Shown here: one piece after another, positions 21,916-33,225 of the stretch | How the letters are laid out: each line of letters begins with the position of its first letter | How positions within the stretch are numbered: position 1 is the first letter of the stretch | Source: Tubiluchus corallicola | Taxonomy: Eukaryota > Priapulida > Priapulimorpha > Priapulimorphida > Tubiluchidae | Direction: 5' to 3' | NCBI GenBank assembly: GCA_030141605.1 | Contig: JAQGDQ010000851.1 | Span: 45,001-87,358, forward strand | DNA: 42,358 nucleotides | Position numbers and translations under genes: made by a program | Notes under the pieces: generated by a model | Database searches by the model: none | What the model was told of the DNA's origin: nothing | Seen by the model: the letters and a program-made list of their open reading frames with translations, nothing else

Positions 21916-22070
21916 GAGTCCTTATGTTGTAATTGGTATGTGTCCTTATGTTGTAATTAGCATGTATCCTTATACTGTAATTAATATGTGTCCTTATGTT
22001 ATAATTATTATGTGTCCTTATGATGTAATTAGTATGTGTCCTTATGCTGTAATTAATATGTGTCCTTGTG
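21916..22070. repeat. 24-bp tandem repeat beginning at the splice donor
   Basis: Six or so copies with core TGTCCTTATGTTGTAATTA. The first copy overlaps the intron 1 donor (GTGAGTCCTTATG). Later copies contain GTATGT or near variants. Confidence 0.9.
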
Positions 22071-23000
22071 TATGTGCGAACATAAATGCTGAGTTTGTTA
22101 CCATGAATGCATCTATGTGTAAACATCAGCAACCATTTTGTTTTATGAATGCAACATCGACGCTGTCTTTGTTTCATGAATGCAAGTACGTGTATGTGCA
22201 AAAATGTGCTGACTTTGTTTCATGAATGCAACATCGATATTGTCTTTGTTTCATGAATGCAAGTATGTGCATGTGCAAAAATGTGCTGACTTTGTTTCAT
22301 GAATGCACCATCGATATTGTCTTTGTTTCATGAGTGCAAGTACGTGTATGTGCGAACATAAATGCTGACTTTGTTACCATGAATGCATCTATGTGTAAAC
22401 ATCAGCAACCATTTTGTTTCATGAATGCAACATCGACGCTGTCTTTGTTTCATGAATGCAAGTATGTGTATGTGCAAGAACGTACTGACTTTGTTTCATG
22501 AATGCAACATCGACATTGTCTTTGTTTCATGAATGCAAGTATGTGCATGTGCAAAAATGTGCTGACTTTGTTTCATGAATGCAACATCAATATTGTCTTT
22601 GTTTCATGAATGCAAGTACGTGTATGTGCAAAAATGTGCTGACTTTGTCTCATGTATGCAACATCGACGCTGTCTTTGTTTCATGAATGCAAGTACGTGT
22701 ATGTGCGAACATAAATGCTGACTTTGTTACCATGAATGCATCTATGTGTAAACATCAGCAACCATTTTGTCTCATGAATGCAACATCGACGCTGTCTTTG
22801 TTTCATGAATGCAAGTACGTGTATGTGCGAACATAAATGCTGACTTTGTTACCATGAATGCATCTATGTGTAAACATCAGCAACCATTTTGTTTCATGAA
22901 TGCAACATCGACGCTGTCTTTGTTTCATGAATGCAAGTACGTGTATGTGCAAAAACGTGCTGACTTTGTTTCATGAATGCAACCATGTGTAGACATCAGC
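22071..23000. repeat. Compound minisatellite, 77-bp and 123-bp units
   Basis: The basic 77-bp unit holds GTCTTTGTTTCATGAATGCA and GTGCTGACTTTG. A longer 123-bp form adds CCATGAATGCATCTATG ... AAACATCAGCAACC. The long-form landmark GCGAACATAAATGCTGA occurs near 22075, 22352, 22705 and 22828. The spacings (277, 353, 123) fit 123 + n x 77 with n = 2, 3, 0. ATGAATGCA is repeated throughout. Confidence 0.9.
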
Positions 23001-24090
<1,090 letters not shown>

Positions 24091-24667
24091 TTACTTTGCC
24101 TTTTTTGGAAGTCATATTTGATGAAGACTTTCCTTTGCCTTTTTTGGAAGTCATATTTGATGAAGACCTTCCTTTGCCTTTTTTGGAAGTCATATTTGAT
24201 GAAGACCTTCCTTTGCCTTTTTTGGAAGTCATATTTGATGAAGGCCTTCTTTTGCCTTTTTTGGAAGTCATATTTGATGAAGACTTTCCTTTGCCTTTTT
24301 TTTGGAAGTCATATTTGATGAAGGCCTTCCTTTGCCTTTTTTGGAAGTCATATTTGATGAAGACCTTCCTTTGCCTTTTTTGGAAGTCATGTTTGATGAA
24401 GACTTTCCTTTGCCTTTTTTGGAAGTCATATTTGATGAAGACCTTCCTTTGCCTTTTTTGGAAGTCATATTTGATGAAGACCTTCCTTTGCCTTTTTTGG
24501 AAGTCATATTTGATGAAGACTTTCCTTTGCCTTTTTTGGAAGTCATATTTGATGAAGACATTCCTTTGCCTTTTTTTGGAAGTCATATTTGATGAAGACC
24601 TTCCTTTGCCTTTTTTGGAAGTCATATTTGATGAAGACCTTCCTTTGCCTTTTTTGGAAGTCATATT
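24091..24667. repeat. 39-bp minisatellite, about 15 copies
   Basis: The unit contains GGAAGTCATATTTGATGAAG and CCTTCCTTTGCCTTTTTT. At 39 bp (13 codons) each reading frame is preserved. Frames on both strands are open (EVIFDEDLPLPFL and SYLMKTFLCLFWK forward; MTSKKGKGRSSSN and KYDFQKRQRKVFI reverse). Extra T in two homopolymers shifts the frames. No start, stop or splice context suggests a gene. Confidence 0.95.
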
Positions 24668-25384
24668 ACATAAGGACCTTCAGAAAAATCACCTTAAAAA
24701 TTGTACTACTTTACAGCAATTTCATGTGTATATCGTACTCGCGTTGAAAGGAATTTTTGTTTGTTTTCATTTTAAATTTCCCGCAATACTGTTAGGACTG
24801 CGCCATTACATGACGTCATATACGCACAACGTAATCAGGGGAAGAAAATGAAATGTTAAACTATGTCTCAAAAAAAACTTTCCATGCAAAATTATATCAA
24901 TTTGCATTTCGCTTACTTGCTTGAAAGACTTATGCAACTAGAAAAGAAATTTATTAATTATTTAAAATGTTTTCATCAATTGGGAAAATCTCGCTGACTC
25001 ACCCTCCAGGGTGCACCACTCACTAATCGAAAACGTATTTTTAATCTCATTGACCAGATACAGTAATTTAAAATTTTAGTTAGTTAGTAACGTGTGTGCT
25101 ACAAATGCTCTGATTATTGACTAGGAAAGACTTATGTAACTAGGAAAGAAAATTATAATTTTTTTCAAACTTTACTCACTGGTTAACTTGTTTCAAATGA
25201 CTTATCGTCAAAATGGCTGCGTCTAACGGTCATCGAGGGAGTTTAAATTCACAAGTTTTGTACACCGTTACTGTTCATGCAAGCCCTGCATGCAAAAAGC
25301 GAGTATGTAAGCGGTATAAGATTTCAAGACGAATTTTTTAAACATTTATGTAAGTGGAGGATTTTCTTGTGTTGTGCTTTGAAT
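24668..25384 (+). mobile_element. MITE family A copy, 5' end lost at the array
   Basis: From GACCTTCAGAAAAATCACC to GGATTTTCTTGTGTTGTGCT it matches the full-length copies. The first ~40 bp are replaced by the 39-bp array. The 3' TTAA has changed to TTGA and a short GTTGT insertion lies in the terminal repeat. Confidence 0.8.
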
Positions 25385-25629
25385 AATAAATCCAAAAATA
25401 GCAGCACTTGCTGTGATGTATTATGAAAACATGTGCTGCCCCCACTTGTTAAGAAAAAGGAACGTTAATGGTCCGTACCCATTTAAGTTAAAAAGCAAAC
25501 CAATTTTTGCAAATGTTCAGTTTAAAAGGAAAAGACAAGTCGACTGACATGTTGGGTTTATTTTACTGCTATTACTTAAGGGGGAAGAAAAGCCGATCTT
25601 AAAGTATTTGGACTTCCCACACAACGTGT
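25385..25629. other. No gene seen
   Basis: Spacer between two MITE copies. Confidence 0.45.
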
Positions 25630-25742
25630 TTCATACAGCGTTACTGCCGACGCAAGTATGCAAAAACGCAGTGTGTAGGTGGTAAATTTCAAGACGAGTT
25701 TTTAAGCTTTATGTAAGTGGAGGGTTTTCTTGTGCTTTAAGA
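25630..25742 (+). mobile_element. MITE family A, 3' end only
   Basis: CATACAGCGTTACTGCCGAC ... TTTCAAGACGA ... ATGTAAGTGGAGGG and the terminus TTTTCTTGTGCTTTAA (TTAA intact). This terminus is the founder end of the adjoining 29-bp array. Confidence 0.85.
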
Positions 25743-26580
25743 ATCATGGAGGGTTTTCTTGTGGTTCAAGAATCATGGAGGGTTTTCTTGTGGTTCAAGA
25801 ATCATGGAGTGTTTTCTTGTGGTTCAAGAATCATGGAGTGTTTTCTTGTGGTTCAAGAGTCATGGAGGGTTTTCTTGTGGTTCAAGAATCATGGAGTGTT
25901 TTCTTGTGGTTCAAGAATCATGGAGGGTTTTCTTGAGGTTCAAGAATCATGGAGTGTTTTCTTGTGGTTCAAGAGTCATGGAGGGTTTTCTTGTGGTTCA
26001 AGAATCATGGAGTGTTTTCTTGTGGTTCAAGAGTCATGGAGGGTTTTCTTGTGGTTCAAGAATCATGGAGTGTTTTCTTGTGGTTCAAGAATCATGGAGG
26101 GTTTTCTTGTGGTTCAAGAGTCATGGAGGGTTTTCTTGTGGTTCAAGAATCATGGAGTGTTTTCTTGTGGTTCAAGAATCATGGAGGGTTTTCTTGTGGT
26201 TCAAGAATCATGGAGGGTTTTCTTGTAGTTCAAGAATCATGGAGGGTTTTCTTGTGGTTCAAGAATCATGGAGTGTTTTCTTGTGGTTCAAGAATCATGG
26301 AGGGTTTTCTTGTGGTTCAAGAGTCATGGAGGGTTTTCTTGTGGTTCAAGAATCATGGAGGGTTTTCTTGTGGTTCAAGAATCATGGAGTGTTTTCTTGT
26401 GGTTCAAGAATCATGGAGGGTTTTCTTGTGGTTCAAGAGTCATGGAGGGTTTTCTTGTGGTTCAAGAATCATGGAGGGTTTTCTTGTGGTTCAAGAATCA
26501 TGGAGGGTTTTCTTGTGGTTCAAGAATCATGGAGGGTTTTCTTGTGCTTTAAGAATCATGGAAGGTTTTCTTGTACTTTA
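25720..26580 (+). repeat. 29-bp satellite, + orientation, about 29 copies
   Basis: The unit is GGAGGGTTTTCTTGTGGTTC + AAGAATCAT. The first copy reads GTGCTTTAA, exactly the MITE A end, followed by the 7-bp flank GAATCAT; later copies read GTGGTTCAA. Variants are GGAGTG/GGAGGG and AGTCAT/AATCAT. The 29-bp period rotates the frames, giving long spurious open frames (WFKNHGGFSCGSRIMEGF). Confidence 0.97.
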
Positions 26581-26741
26581 GAGCAATAGAAAAAGGAGCC
26601 AAGGTGACATTGGGTATTGAACCTGCATAAGAGCAACGTTCTGGCGTTTGTCACAATGGTGGACTGTTGCAAGAAGGCCTAGAATAAGAATGAATGTTTG
26701 CGTAATTCTCTATCTGTCTTTTTTAATTTTACTATCGCTAT

Positions 26742-27236
26742 AGATAGATAGATAGATAGATATTTTATTTCTGAAAATCAAATTTCCAACACGAAAATTA
26801 CAAACTCGACGCATACCCGATGGTTTTATCAGCGGGCAGAGCTCGGGTAATGATTTCCAGATCATACTAACAATTTGACTCAACATAGTTGCACAAGGTA
26901 TATACACAGATATACAAATTTAGTTGTAAACTCTATGAAGCGAAAAAACTATTTACTAAGCATTTGTACACATGTGATAAACAAATATTTTGCCTATATG
27001 ATAATAACAGTGATGCGGTTATATGTCCGCTAACAAAGCTATACTATTTAATTCAAAAATCTATGCATACAGTCGTAAATGAAATTTCCAATTGACATTA
27101 ATTCTCCCTCAAATAAATTTGCAATATTATTATAATTTAACACGCACAGTGATCTATAAAGTGCATTTTCATGGCACTCGCACAAAAAATGAACACTAAC
27201 GTCTCTATTTCCGTTTTCTGATTTCCATTTTAACAA
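26742..27236 (-). mobile_element. LINE 3' end, minus strand, with (TATC)n tail
   Basis: Minus-strand coding debris contains DVSVHFLCECHENALYRS, a LINE C-terminal H-x3-C-like motif, and ends FIYDCMHRFLN-stop (27048-27050). About 280 bp of 3' UTR follows, then AATAAA (near 26765) directly before an (ATCT)n tail at 26743-26762. The 5' part of the element is missing. Confidence 0.55.
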
Positions 27237-27864
27237 CTGTGCTGTTGCTAGCTTGCCTGGCGCGTATTGTGAAGGATATTAATTTTTTCTCCTTCAAAAA
27301 AGCTGCATAGACTACCTGCGAGGTGTGTTGTGTGTGTGATGAAGTATTTAACACCTGTACCGGAGGTGCTAAATCATCCATCAATTATATTTTTACCTGT
27401 CTCATTTTTCCTCGCTTCCCTAAATTAGCATGTAGAGGCGTGAATAAAAATTTACAGTGAAAAATGGTTGATAATCCAGGGCGTGAATACGTTACTTCAC
27501 ACCTTTCATAATTTCTTGGACAAAGAGAGCGGATTAAAATGCAAAAGAGACGGTCGTGTTGAAAGAGAACTCTCGCCGGGGATGGGCAGGTAGGTAGGCA
27601 GGTATGATCAATTTTCAGCCAGGTGTGTCTATGTCATTTTAATTGAATCCTATTTTATAATTGCTTTGAATTTGCATTGATGAGTTTATATCGTGTATAC
27701 GCTGGTCATTTCTCATTGATTGTGATGGGTACTGGGTCCCTATTCTTATAAAAAATGTGTCAGTTTTGGCTAATTGACTGGTGCTAACATTCGCTTTTAA
27801 AGGAAAAGTCAACCCTTCTTTTAGGTTAGGCTTATTTCAATGTTCGCAAAAAATGTTAGAAGGA
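27237..27864. other. No gene seen
   Basis: Spacer in the centre of the inverted array pair. It includes a short (GTAG/GCAG)n tract near 27587-27605. Confidence 0.45.
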
Positions 27865-28085
27865 TTTAGTAATAAAACTGCAATACGCTCCTCGTGTAAT
27901 TAGTAAAATCACTTTAAAGTCGCGTCCACTTCATGCTTGGACTCTTCCATTTTCAATACCCATTCTTCTTCCAATGACGTCATTCGTTCTTCTTCCAATG
28001 ACGTCATTCGTCTTGAAGAAAAGTAGCACGCTATCAATCCTCGTCAAAAATGTGGTAACTTTTTACAAAAACTTGTAATATTTTT
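27865..28085 (-). repeat. Dispersed repeat family C, copy 2
   Basis: Reverse complement of 10960-11160. Here a 24-bp stretch with CTTCTTCCAATGACGTCATT is duplicated in tandem (27962-28010), giving two TGACGTCA palindromes. Confidence 0.75.
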
Positions 28086-28344
28086 GCATGAACTTTAGGT
28101 AAGCTGCAGAAGTTTGAATAAGTAGCGCGCGCTTACCGAAAAGCCACGATGCGTTTACGAAAACTCACGAAGTCTCTCAATTACGTCACGATTCTCAAGT
28201 GAATGCCAGTGACCACCGTGCCTGAAAATTTCCATACAGAGGTAGATTTATGCTTTGCAGACAGTTCTTTGCAAATTTCTTTGTTGTATATTTCAAGTAT
28301 AAGTGATAACAGTAAAATAAACCCAACATACTGAGTGACTTGTT

Positions 28345-28600
28345 CTTTCCTTTAAGTAAGTAAGCAAACAAACAAGCAAGCAATTTATTGTCATTGTATC
28401 ATAATATCATAATACGTATAGTGAAGTTTGTGAGGTTTTGCGTCCTACAACAAATAAATTCAGTCAGTTGTCTCATCAATACTGACAAACCATGTACAGT
28501 GAATACTGAGAATATTGCAAATTTACTGAAAAATGTATTATTCAACATTATTATTAATAGTGCAGTCTGTAACAGGACAGAACGAAATCTTCGGCCAGGG
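28345..28600 (-). mobile_element. LINE 3' tail, minus strand (low support)
   Basis: Read on the minus strand the sequence ends GACAATAAATTGCTTGCTTG followed by TTTGC/TTAC tetramers, i.e. AATAAA next to a short-repeat tail as in LINE 3' ends. The upstream part is open but has no clear motif. Confidence 0.4.
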
Positions 28601-28730
28601 GGGGGGGGCATTTCAAAAAGTCTATTACCTGGATCAGATTCGTCTAATCATATTTTATGTTTAAAACAGATAATATGAACTCGATTAAACATTTTCAGCC
28701 AAAATCTGCGTAAAAGATTAGACGAGAATG

Positions 28731-30106
28731 ATTCTTAAAGCACAAGAAAACACTCCATGATTCTTAAAGCACAAGAAAACACTCCATGATTCTTGAACCA
28801 CAAGAAAACCCTCCATGATTCTTGAACCACAAGAAAACCCTGCATGATTCTTGAACCACAAGAAGACCCTCCATGATTCTTAAAGCACAAGAAAACACTC
28901 CATGATTCTTAAAGCACAAGAAAACACTCCATGATTCTAGAACCACAAGAAAACCCTCCATGATTCTTGAACCACAAGAAAACCCTCCATGATTCTTGAA
29001 CCACAAGAAGACCCTCCATGATTCTTAAAGCACAAGAAAACACTCCATGATTCTTGAACCACAAGAAAACCCTCCATGATTCTTGAACCACAAGAAAACC
29101 CTGCATGATTCTTGAACCACAAGAAGACCCTCCATGATTCTTAAAGCACAAGAAAACACTCCATGATTCTTAAAGCACAAGAAAACACTCCATGATTCTT
29201 GAACCACAAGAAAACCCTCCATGATTCTTGAACCACAAGAAAACCCTCCATGATTCTTGAACCACAAGAAGACCCTCCATGATTCTTAAAGCACAAGAAA
29301 ACACTCCATGATTCTTGAACCACAAGAAAACCCTCCATGATTCTTGAACCACAAGAAAACCCTCCATGATTCTTGAACCACAAGAAAACCCTCCATGATT
29401 CTTGAACCACAAGAAAACACTCCATGATTCTTAAAGCACAAGAAAACACTCCATGATTCTTGAACCACAAGAAAACCCTGCATGATTCTTGAACTACAAG
29501 AAAACCCTCCATGATTCTTGAACCACAAGGAAACCCTCCATGATTCTTGAACCACAAGAAAACACTCCATGATTCTTGAACCACAAGAAAACCCTCCATG
29601 ATTCTTAAAGCACAAGAAAACCCTCCATGATTCTTAAAGCACAAGAAAACCCTCCATGATTCTTAAAGCACAAGAAAACCCTCCATGATTCTTGAACCAC
29701 AAGAAAGCCCTGCATGATTCTTAAAGTACAAGAAAACCCTCCATGATTCTTGAACCACAAGAAAACACTCCATGATTCTTGAACCACAAGAAAACCCTCC
29801 ATGATTCTTGAACCACAAGAAAACACTCCATGATTCTTGAACCACAAGAAAACACTCCATGATTCTTGAACCACAAGAAAACACTCCATGATTCTTGAAC
29901 TACAAGAAAACGCTCCATGATTCTTGAACCACAAGAAAACCCTCCATGATTCTTGAACCACAAGAAAACACTCCATGATTCTTGAACCACAAGAAAATCC
30001 TCAATGATTCTTGAACCACAAGAAAACACTCCATGATTCTTGAACCACAAGAAAATCCTCAATGATTCTTGAACCACAAGAAAACACTCCATGATTCTTG
30101 AACCTC
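28731..30106 (-). repeat. 29-bp satellite, - orientation, about 47 copies
   Basis: Reverse complement of the 25720-26580 array. Two subtypes alternate: TTCTTAAAGCACAAGAAAAC, which keeps the MITE terminus including TTAA, and TTCTTGAACCACAAGAAAAC, the derived type. The left half shows a higher-order pattern of four or five units, marked by AAGAAGACCC at about 28862, 29008, 29124 and 29270. Confidence 0.97.
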
Positions 30107-30422
30107 AATTAATAATTTTCTTTTCTAGTTGCATTAGTTTTTCAAGCAGGTAAGCGAAATGCAAAGTAATATAATTTTGCATGGAAAGTTTTTTTGAGAC
30201 ATAGTTTAACATTTCATTTTCTTCCCCTGATTTACGTTGTGCGTATATGACGTCATGTAATGGCGCCCTCTGAACAGTATTGTGGGAGATTTAAAATGAA
30301 AACAAACAAAAATTCCTTTCAACACGAGTACGATATAGGCTTAAAATTGCTATAAAGTAATATAATTTTTTAAGGCGATGTTTCTGAAACCTACTTCAGG
30401 TGCCCCTTTTCTTGTCCTTTAA
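30107..30422 (-). mobile_element. MITE family A, truncated copy abutting the array
   Basis: It runs from AATTAATAATTTTCTTTTCT to CCCCTTTTCTTGTCCTTTAA with an intact TTAA (30419-30422). The other half of the element is missing and is replaced by the 29-bp array. Confidence 0.85.
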
Positions 30423-30870
30423 TGACAAAACTAGCCACTTTAAATGAAAAGAAAACGCTTTAATCTTTTCCTTTTCCTTTCTTTCTTTTATCGGCATTTT
30501 TTTATGAATTGTTCAAAGTATCTGCAGATAATGTTAATTACAACGCCCCCTGTAAGATGGCTTTTAATAATTAATTAATTGGCCGAAAATTAATTTAAAA
30601 AAAACGCTTTGATTATATTCGAATGCGTTTGGCTGCATCGTTTTACTGTGTACGATTGTTTCTCGTGAGCGTTTAACGAGACCGCTAATTTATTAATTAC
30701 TTAAATTAATTAGATTTAATTGCCGTCGTTGGTGGCATGTGCTAAACGATGATTGATCATTTTGCGCCTCTCATGGCATATGGTGTTTTTTGGAGTTAAT
30801 CATATTGGCCTGGCCTATCGTACTGTTGTATTAAATTCTCTATTGCACCTCGTCTTCTACGCACAAATTC
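30423..30870. other. No gene seen
   Basis: AT-rich, with TTAATTAATT words. Nothing recognised. Confidence 0.45.
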
Positions 30871-31235
30871 TATGTGAAATTGTAATTTTTCTATGTTTAT
30901 AAAAATAAAATCTCACGGGGACTTATTAATAAAAGAAAGTTTATCTATGTACCCTAATAAGCCTTCTCTTAATGTACAAAGCAGTTCAATTCCATTAACT
31001 TTATTTTCAAACACTTCGCTATTTGTTAATATATCAATTTCTTTACTGGTCTGTTTATTCATTACCTGTTTGGCTTCTGTTAATTACCTAATCTGTGCAT
31101 AACAGGCTCTGCCTATGTAAACTGATTGTATGTTTGATTGTATGATTGTACTGATGATGACAGCAGCAGCTAGTCGAAACGGTTGGCATGATTTTAACCT
31201 TTTACGTTTTTTATTTAATAAAGTTGTGTTTTTTT
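30871..31235 (+). mobile_element. Penelope-like element 3' end (GIY-YIG tail fragment)
   Basis: The frame from 30893 reads DLLIKESLSMYPNKPSLNVQ SSSIPLTLF. It resembles the C-terminal end of the GIY-YIG endonuclease in Penelope-like elements, where a conserved Glu lies ahead of a K-P-x-LN motif and a short hydrophobic end. Downstream, CTGATGA (31151-31157), a GACAGC/GCTAGTC hairpin and GAAAC (31176-31180) resemble the core of the hammerhead ribozymes carried by these elements. AATAAA follows at 31217. Neither clue is conclusive alone. RT and most of the endonuclease are missing. Confidence 0.5.
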
Positions 31236-31494
31236 TAACTATAAATGTCTTTATGTGCCTGTAATAAAAATTGGCGTAAAATTAAAGCTATATCAGATCG
31301 CCATTCTATTCAACACTATTTGAGGTTCTTCTCGGAAATGTCGGTATGTCAGTGCTTCACTTGGGTTGGACTTCATACCTTCAAATGAGGCAGAATCAGT
31401 TAAAAACATACCTGACAATCTGGCACCTGCGTAGTGATTGACGTGTGCAGGGATGTCCCCATAAGATCTGCACTAATATAAAGCATCGCACAAA
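31236..31494. other. No gene seen
   Basis: Nothing recognised. Confidence 0.45.
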
Positions 31495-31915
31495 AAACAA
31501 GCGCTGTACCTCAGTTCAAATGTGTTGCGATTTTTTGACGAGCTGCACACGTTCGACAGCTCATGCGTGGTAAATTTGAAATTTGAATTTTTATCTCAAA
31601 ACTTGCCTAGTCTTACTACAACACACTGAATATCTCACAGTAACACTGTACTTCAATTTTCGCTTTTGCAAACACGTGCAACACGCTCGTGGAATATTTT
31701 TGCTGTTGAAAATTATGTTAGTTTGTGATGTCATCAATAGTTGGGTTCGCCCGCCGTTAATTAAGTTTCTAATCTATTATTTAATTACCAGAAACGCTTT
31801 TGCAGTATTAATTGTGTTAAAATGTATACTTTTTATTGAACTTGAAAATGGTGTGGTATATGAAAAATCATCCTGTCTTCCTTTAAAATTTCAATGTTTT
31901 TTTGATATATAGAAC
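31495..31915 (-). repeat. Dispersed repeat family B, copy 5
   Basis: Reverse complement of copy 1 (TAAATTTGAAATTTGAATTT ... GATGTCATCAATAGTTGGG ... CCGTTAATTAAG). The conserved hydrophobic frame spans 31583-31912 here. Confidence 0.85.
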
Positions 31916-32674
31916 TTGAATTTTTTAATCAAACTAAACTTGGACTATATTAAATTATTACTTTAAAATAGAAGCTGAAGTGTGATATCGGTTTCTCCGT
32001 GTTTTTCTAAACACAACGTGAAAAAATAATAACTTTCACGGGTTTACTATGAACTAATTAGAAATAACTCTTGTAAGTCACGCTAGATGTCACTATTCCG
32101 CCAATAGAGAATTTCTCCGGTTTATTCTGATCTGGGGAAGCGTTTTGAAAGAAGAAGAGATCTTAATCGTGTCTTAATCTTCAACTTTAAATGAAACATT
32201 TGATTTGGAAACGAGACTTGGATTTTATCTTAATTGGAAAATTTGGTTAATTCGAGCCTAATTTCAGTAAATGAAACAGAGGCTTTTTACCTGTTTTTAA
32301 CGTGTTTTCTGAAATTTCGTTGAAAAAACTGCGTGTTTCTCTGTAGCAGTTTACCTTAATGAGCACATTTCTTGCTGATTCCACGCCTTGCACTAAAACG
32401 TTTCATTTGTGGCAGTAATTTTGACCCTCCCTGTACCGTCATATATGCAATAGCGGTTCCAGTAAAAACCGAAAAGAGGCGGCGTTCCATTTGCGTGCTA
32501 GCAAAGCGCGTTTACGACTTCCCCCTTTTCGCCGAGCGTAAATTATGCTGCTGTTTGGGTTACGTTTTTACGATATTGTAAAATTTCAATTTGGCAGCTC
32601 GAACACGTAAAACACGGTCCGGCGAGTTAGGCGTCTGCGCACGCGCACACTTCACGTGTTAAAAATTAGCGAAT
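31916..32674. other. No gene seen
   Basis: No splice-supported or motif-bearing frame. The 69-codon frame at 32372-32581 is unsupported. Confidence 0.45.
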
Positions 32675-32905
32675 TTAAAACACAAGAAACACTTTGTTCA
32701 CAAATAAAGCTTGAAAAATTCGTCTCGAAATTTTGTATTACTTACGCGCTGTCTTATTGCATGCAGGGCTTGCGATAGCAGTAACGGATGTACAAAACTT
32801 GTAAATTTAAACTCCTTGCGTTGACCCTAGATGCAACTATTTTAACGCAACTAGTTTAAGTCGATGAAACAAGTTTAAATAGCATTTGAAACTACTACGT
32901 ATAAT
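32675..32905 (-). mobile_element. MITE family A, end fragment
   Basis: Begins TTAAAACACAAGAAAC (a terminal-repeat variant) and contains GCATGCAGGGCTTGCG and CTTGTAAATTTAAACTCC. The distal two thirds are missing. Confidence 0.75.
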
Positions 32906-32979
32906 AATCCTAATCACTGAATAATTGTACTGTTTTGTTTAGATTTAGGTGTCTAACTTTATTATTTTTTGTTTTCAGT

Positions 32980-33225
32980 TCTTTTTTGATAATGTGTATC
33001 ATTTATACTGTCTTCATTATTATTTTTTCTTATTTGTTTTTGTTTTTGTTATCTGCAGCATCACCGTTAATTTTTGTATACTAATCTATCTATAAAAAAC
33101 GGCAGGAGGCTAGATGCCCCTATGGTCCTTCCCTGCCCTGTTCCGTGATTATGGTGACTTAATATTTAAAAAACTTTTGATGTTAAACTAATTGGAGAAA
33201 GTAAATGTTCTATGTTCTATGTAAG
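32980..33225 (+). mobile_element. Possible LINE 3' UTR
   Basis: GGCAGGAGGCTAGATGCCCC and CCTTCCCTGCCCTG, followed by a short (TGTTCTA)n tail near 33206-33221, resemble invertebrate LINE 3' UTRs. No coding part is present. Confidence 0.3.

Noticed and set aside
25730-30092. Multiple open frames with WFKNHGGFSCGSRIMEGF repeats
   Set aside because: They are translations of the 29-bp satellite in rotating frames on either strand.
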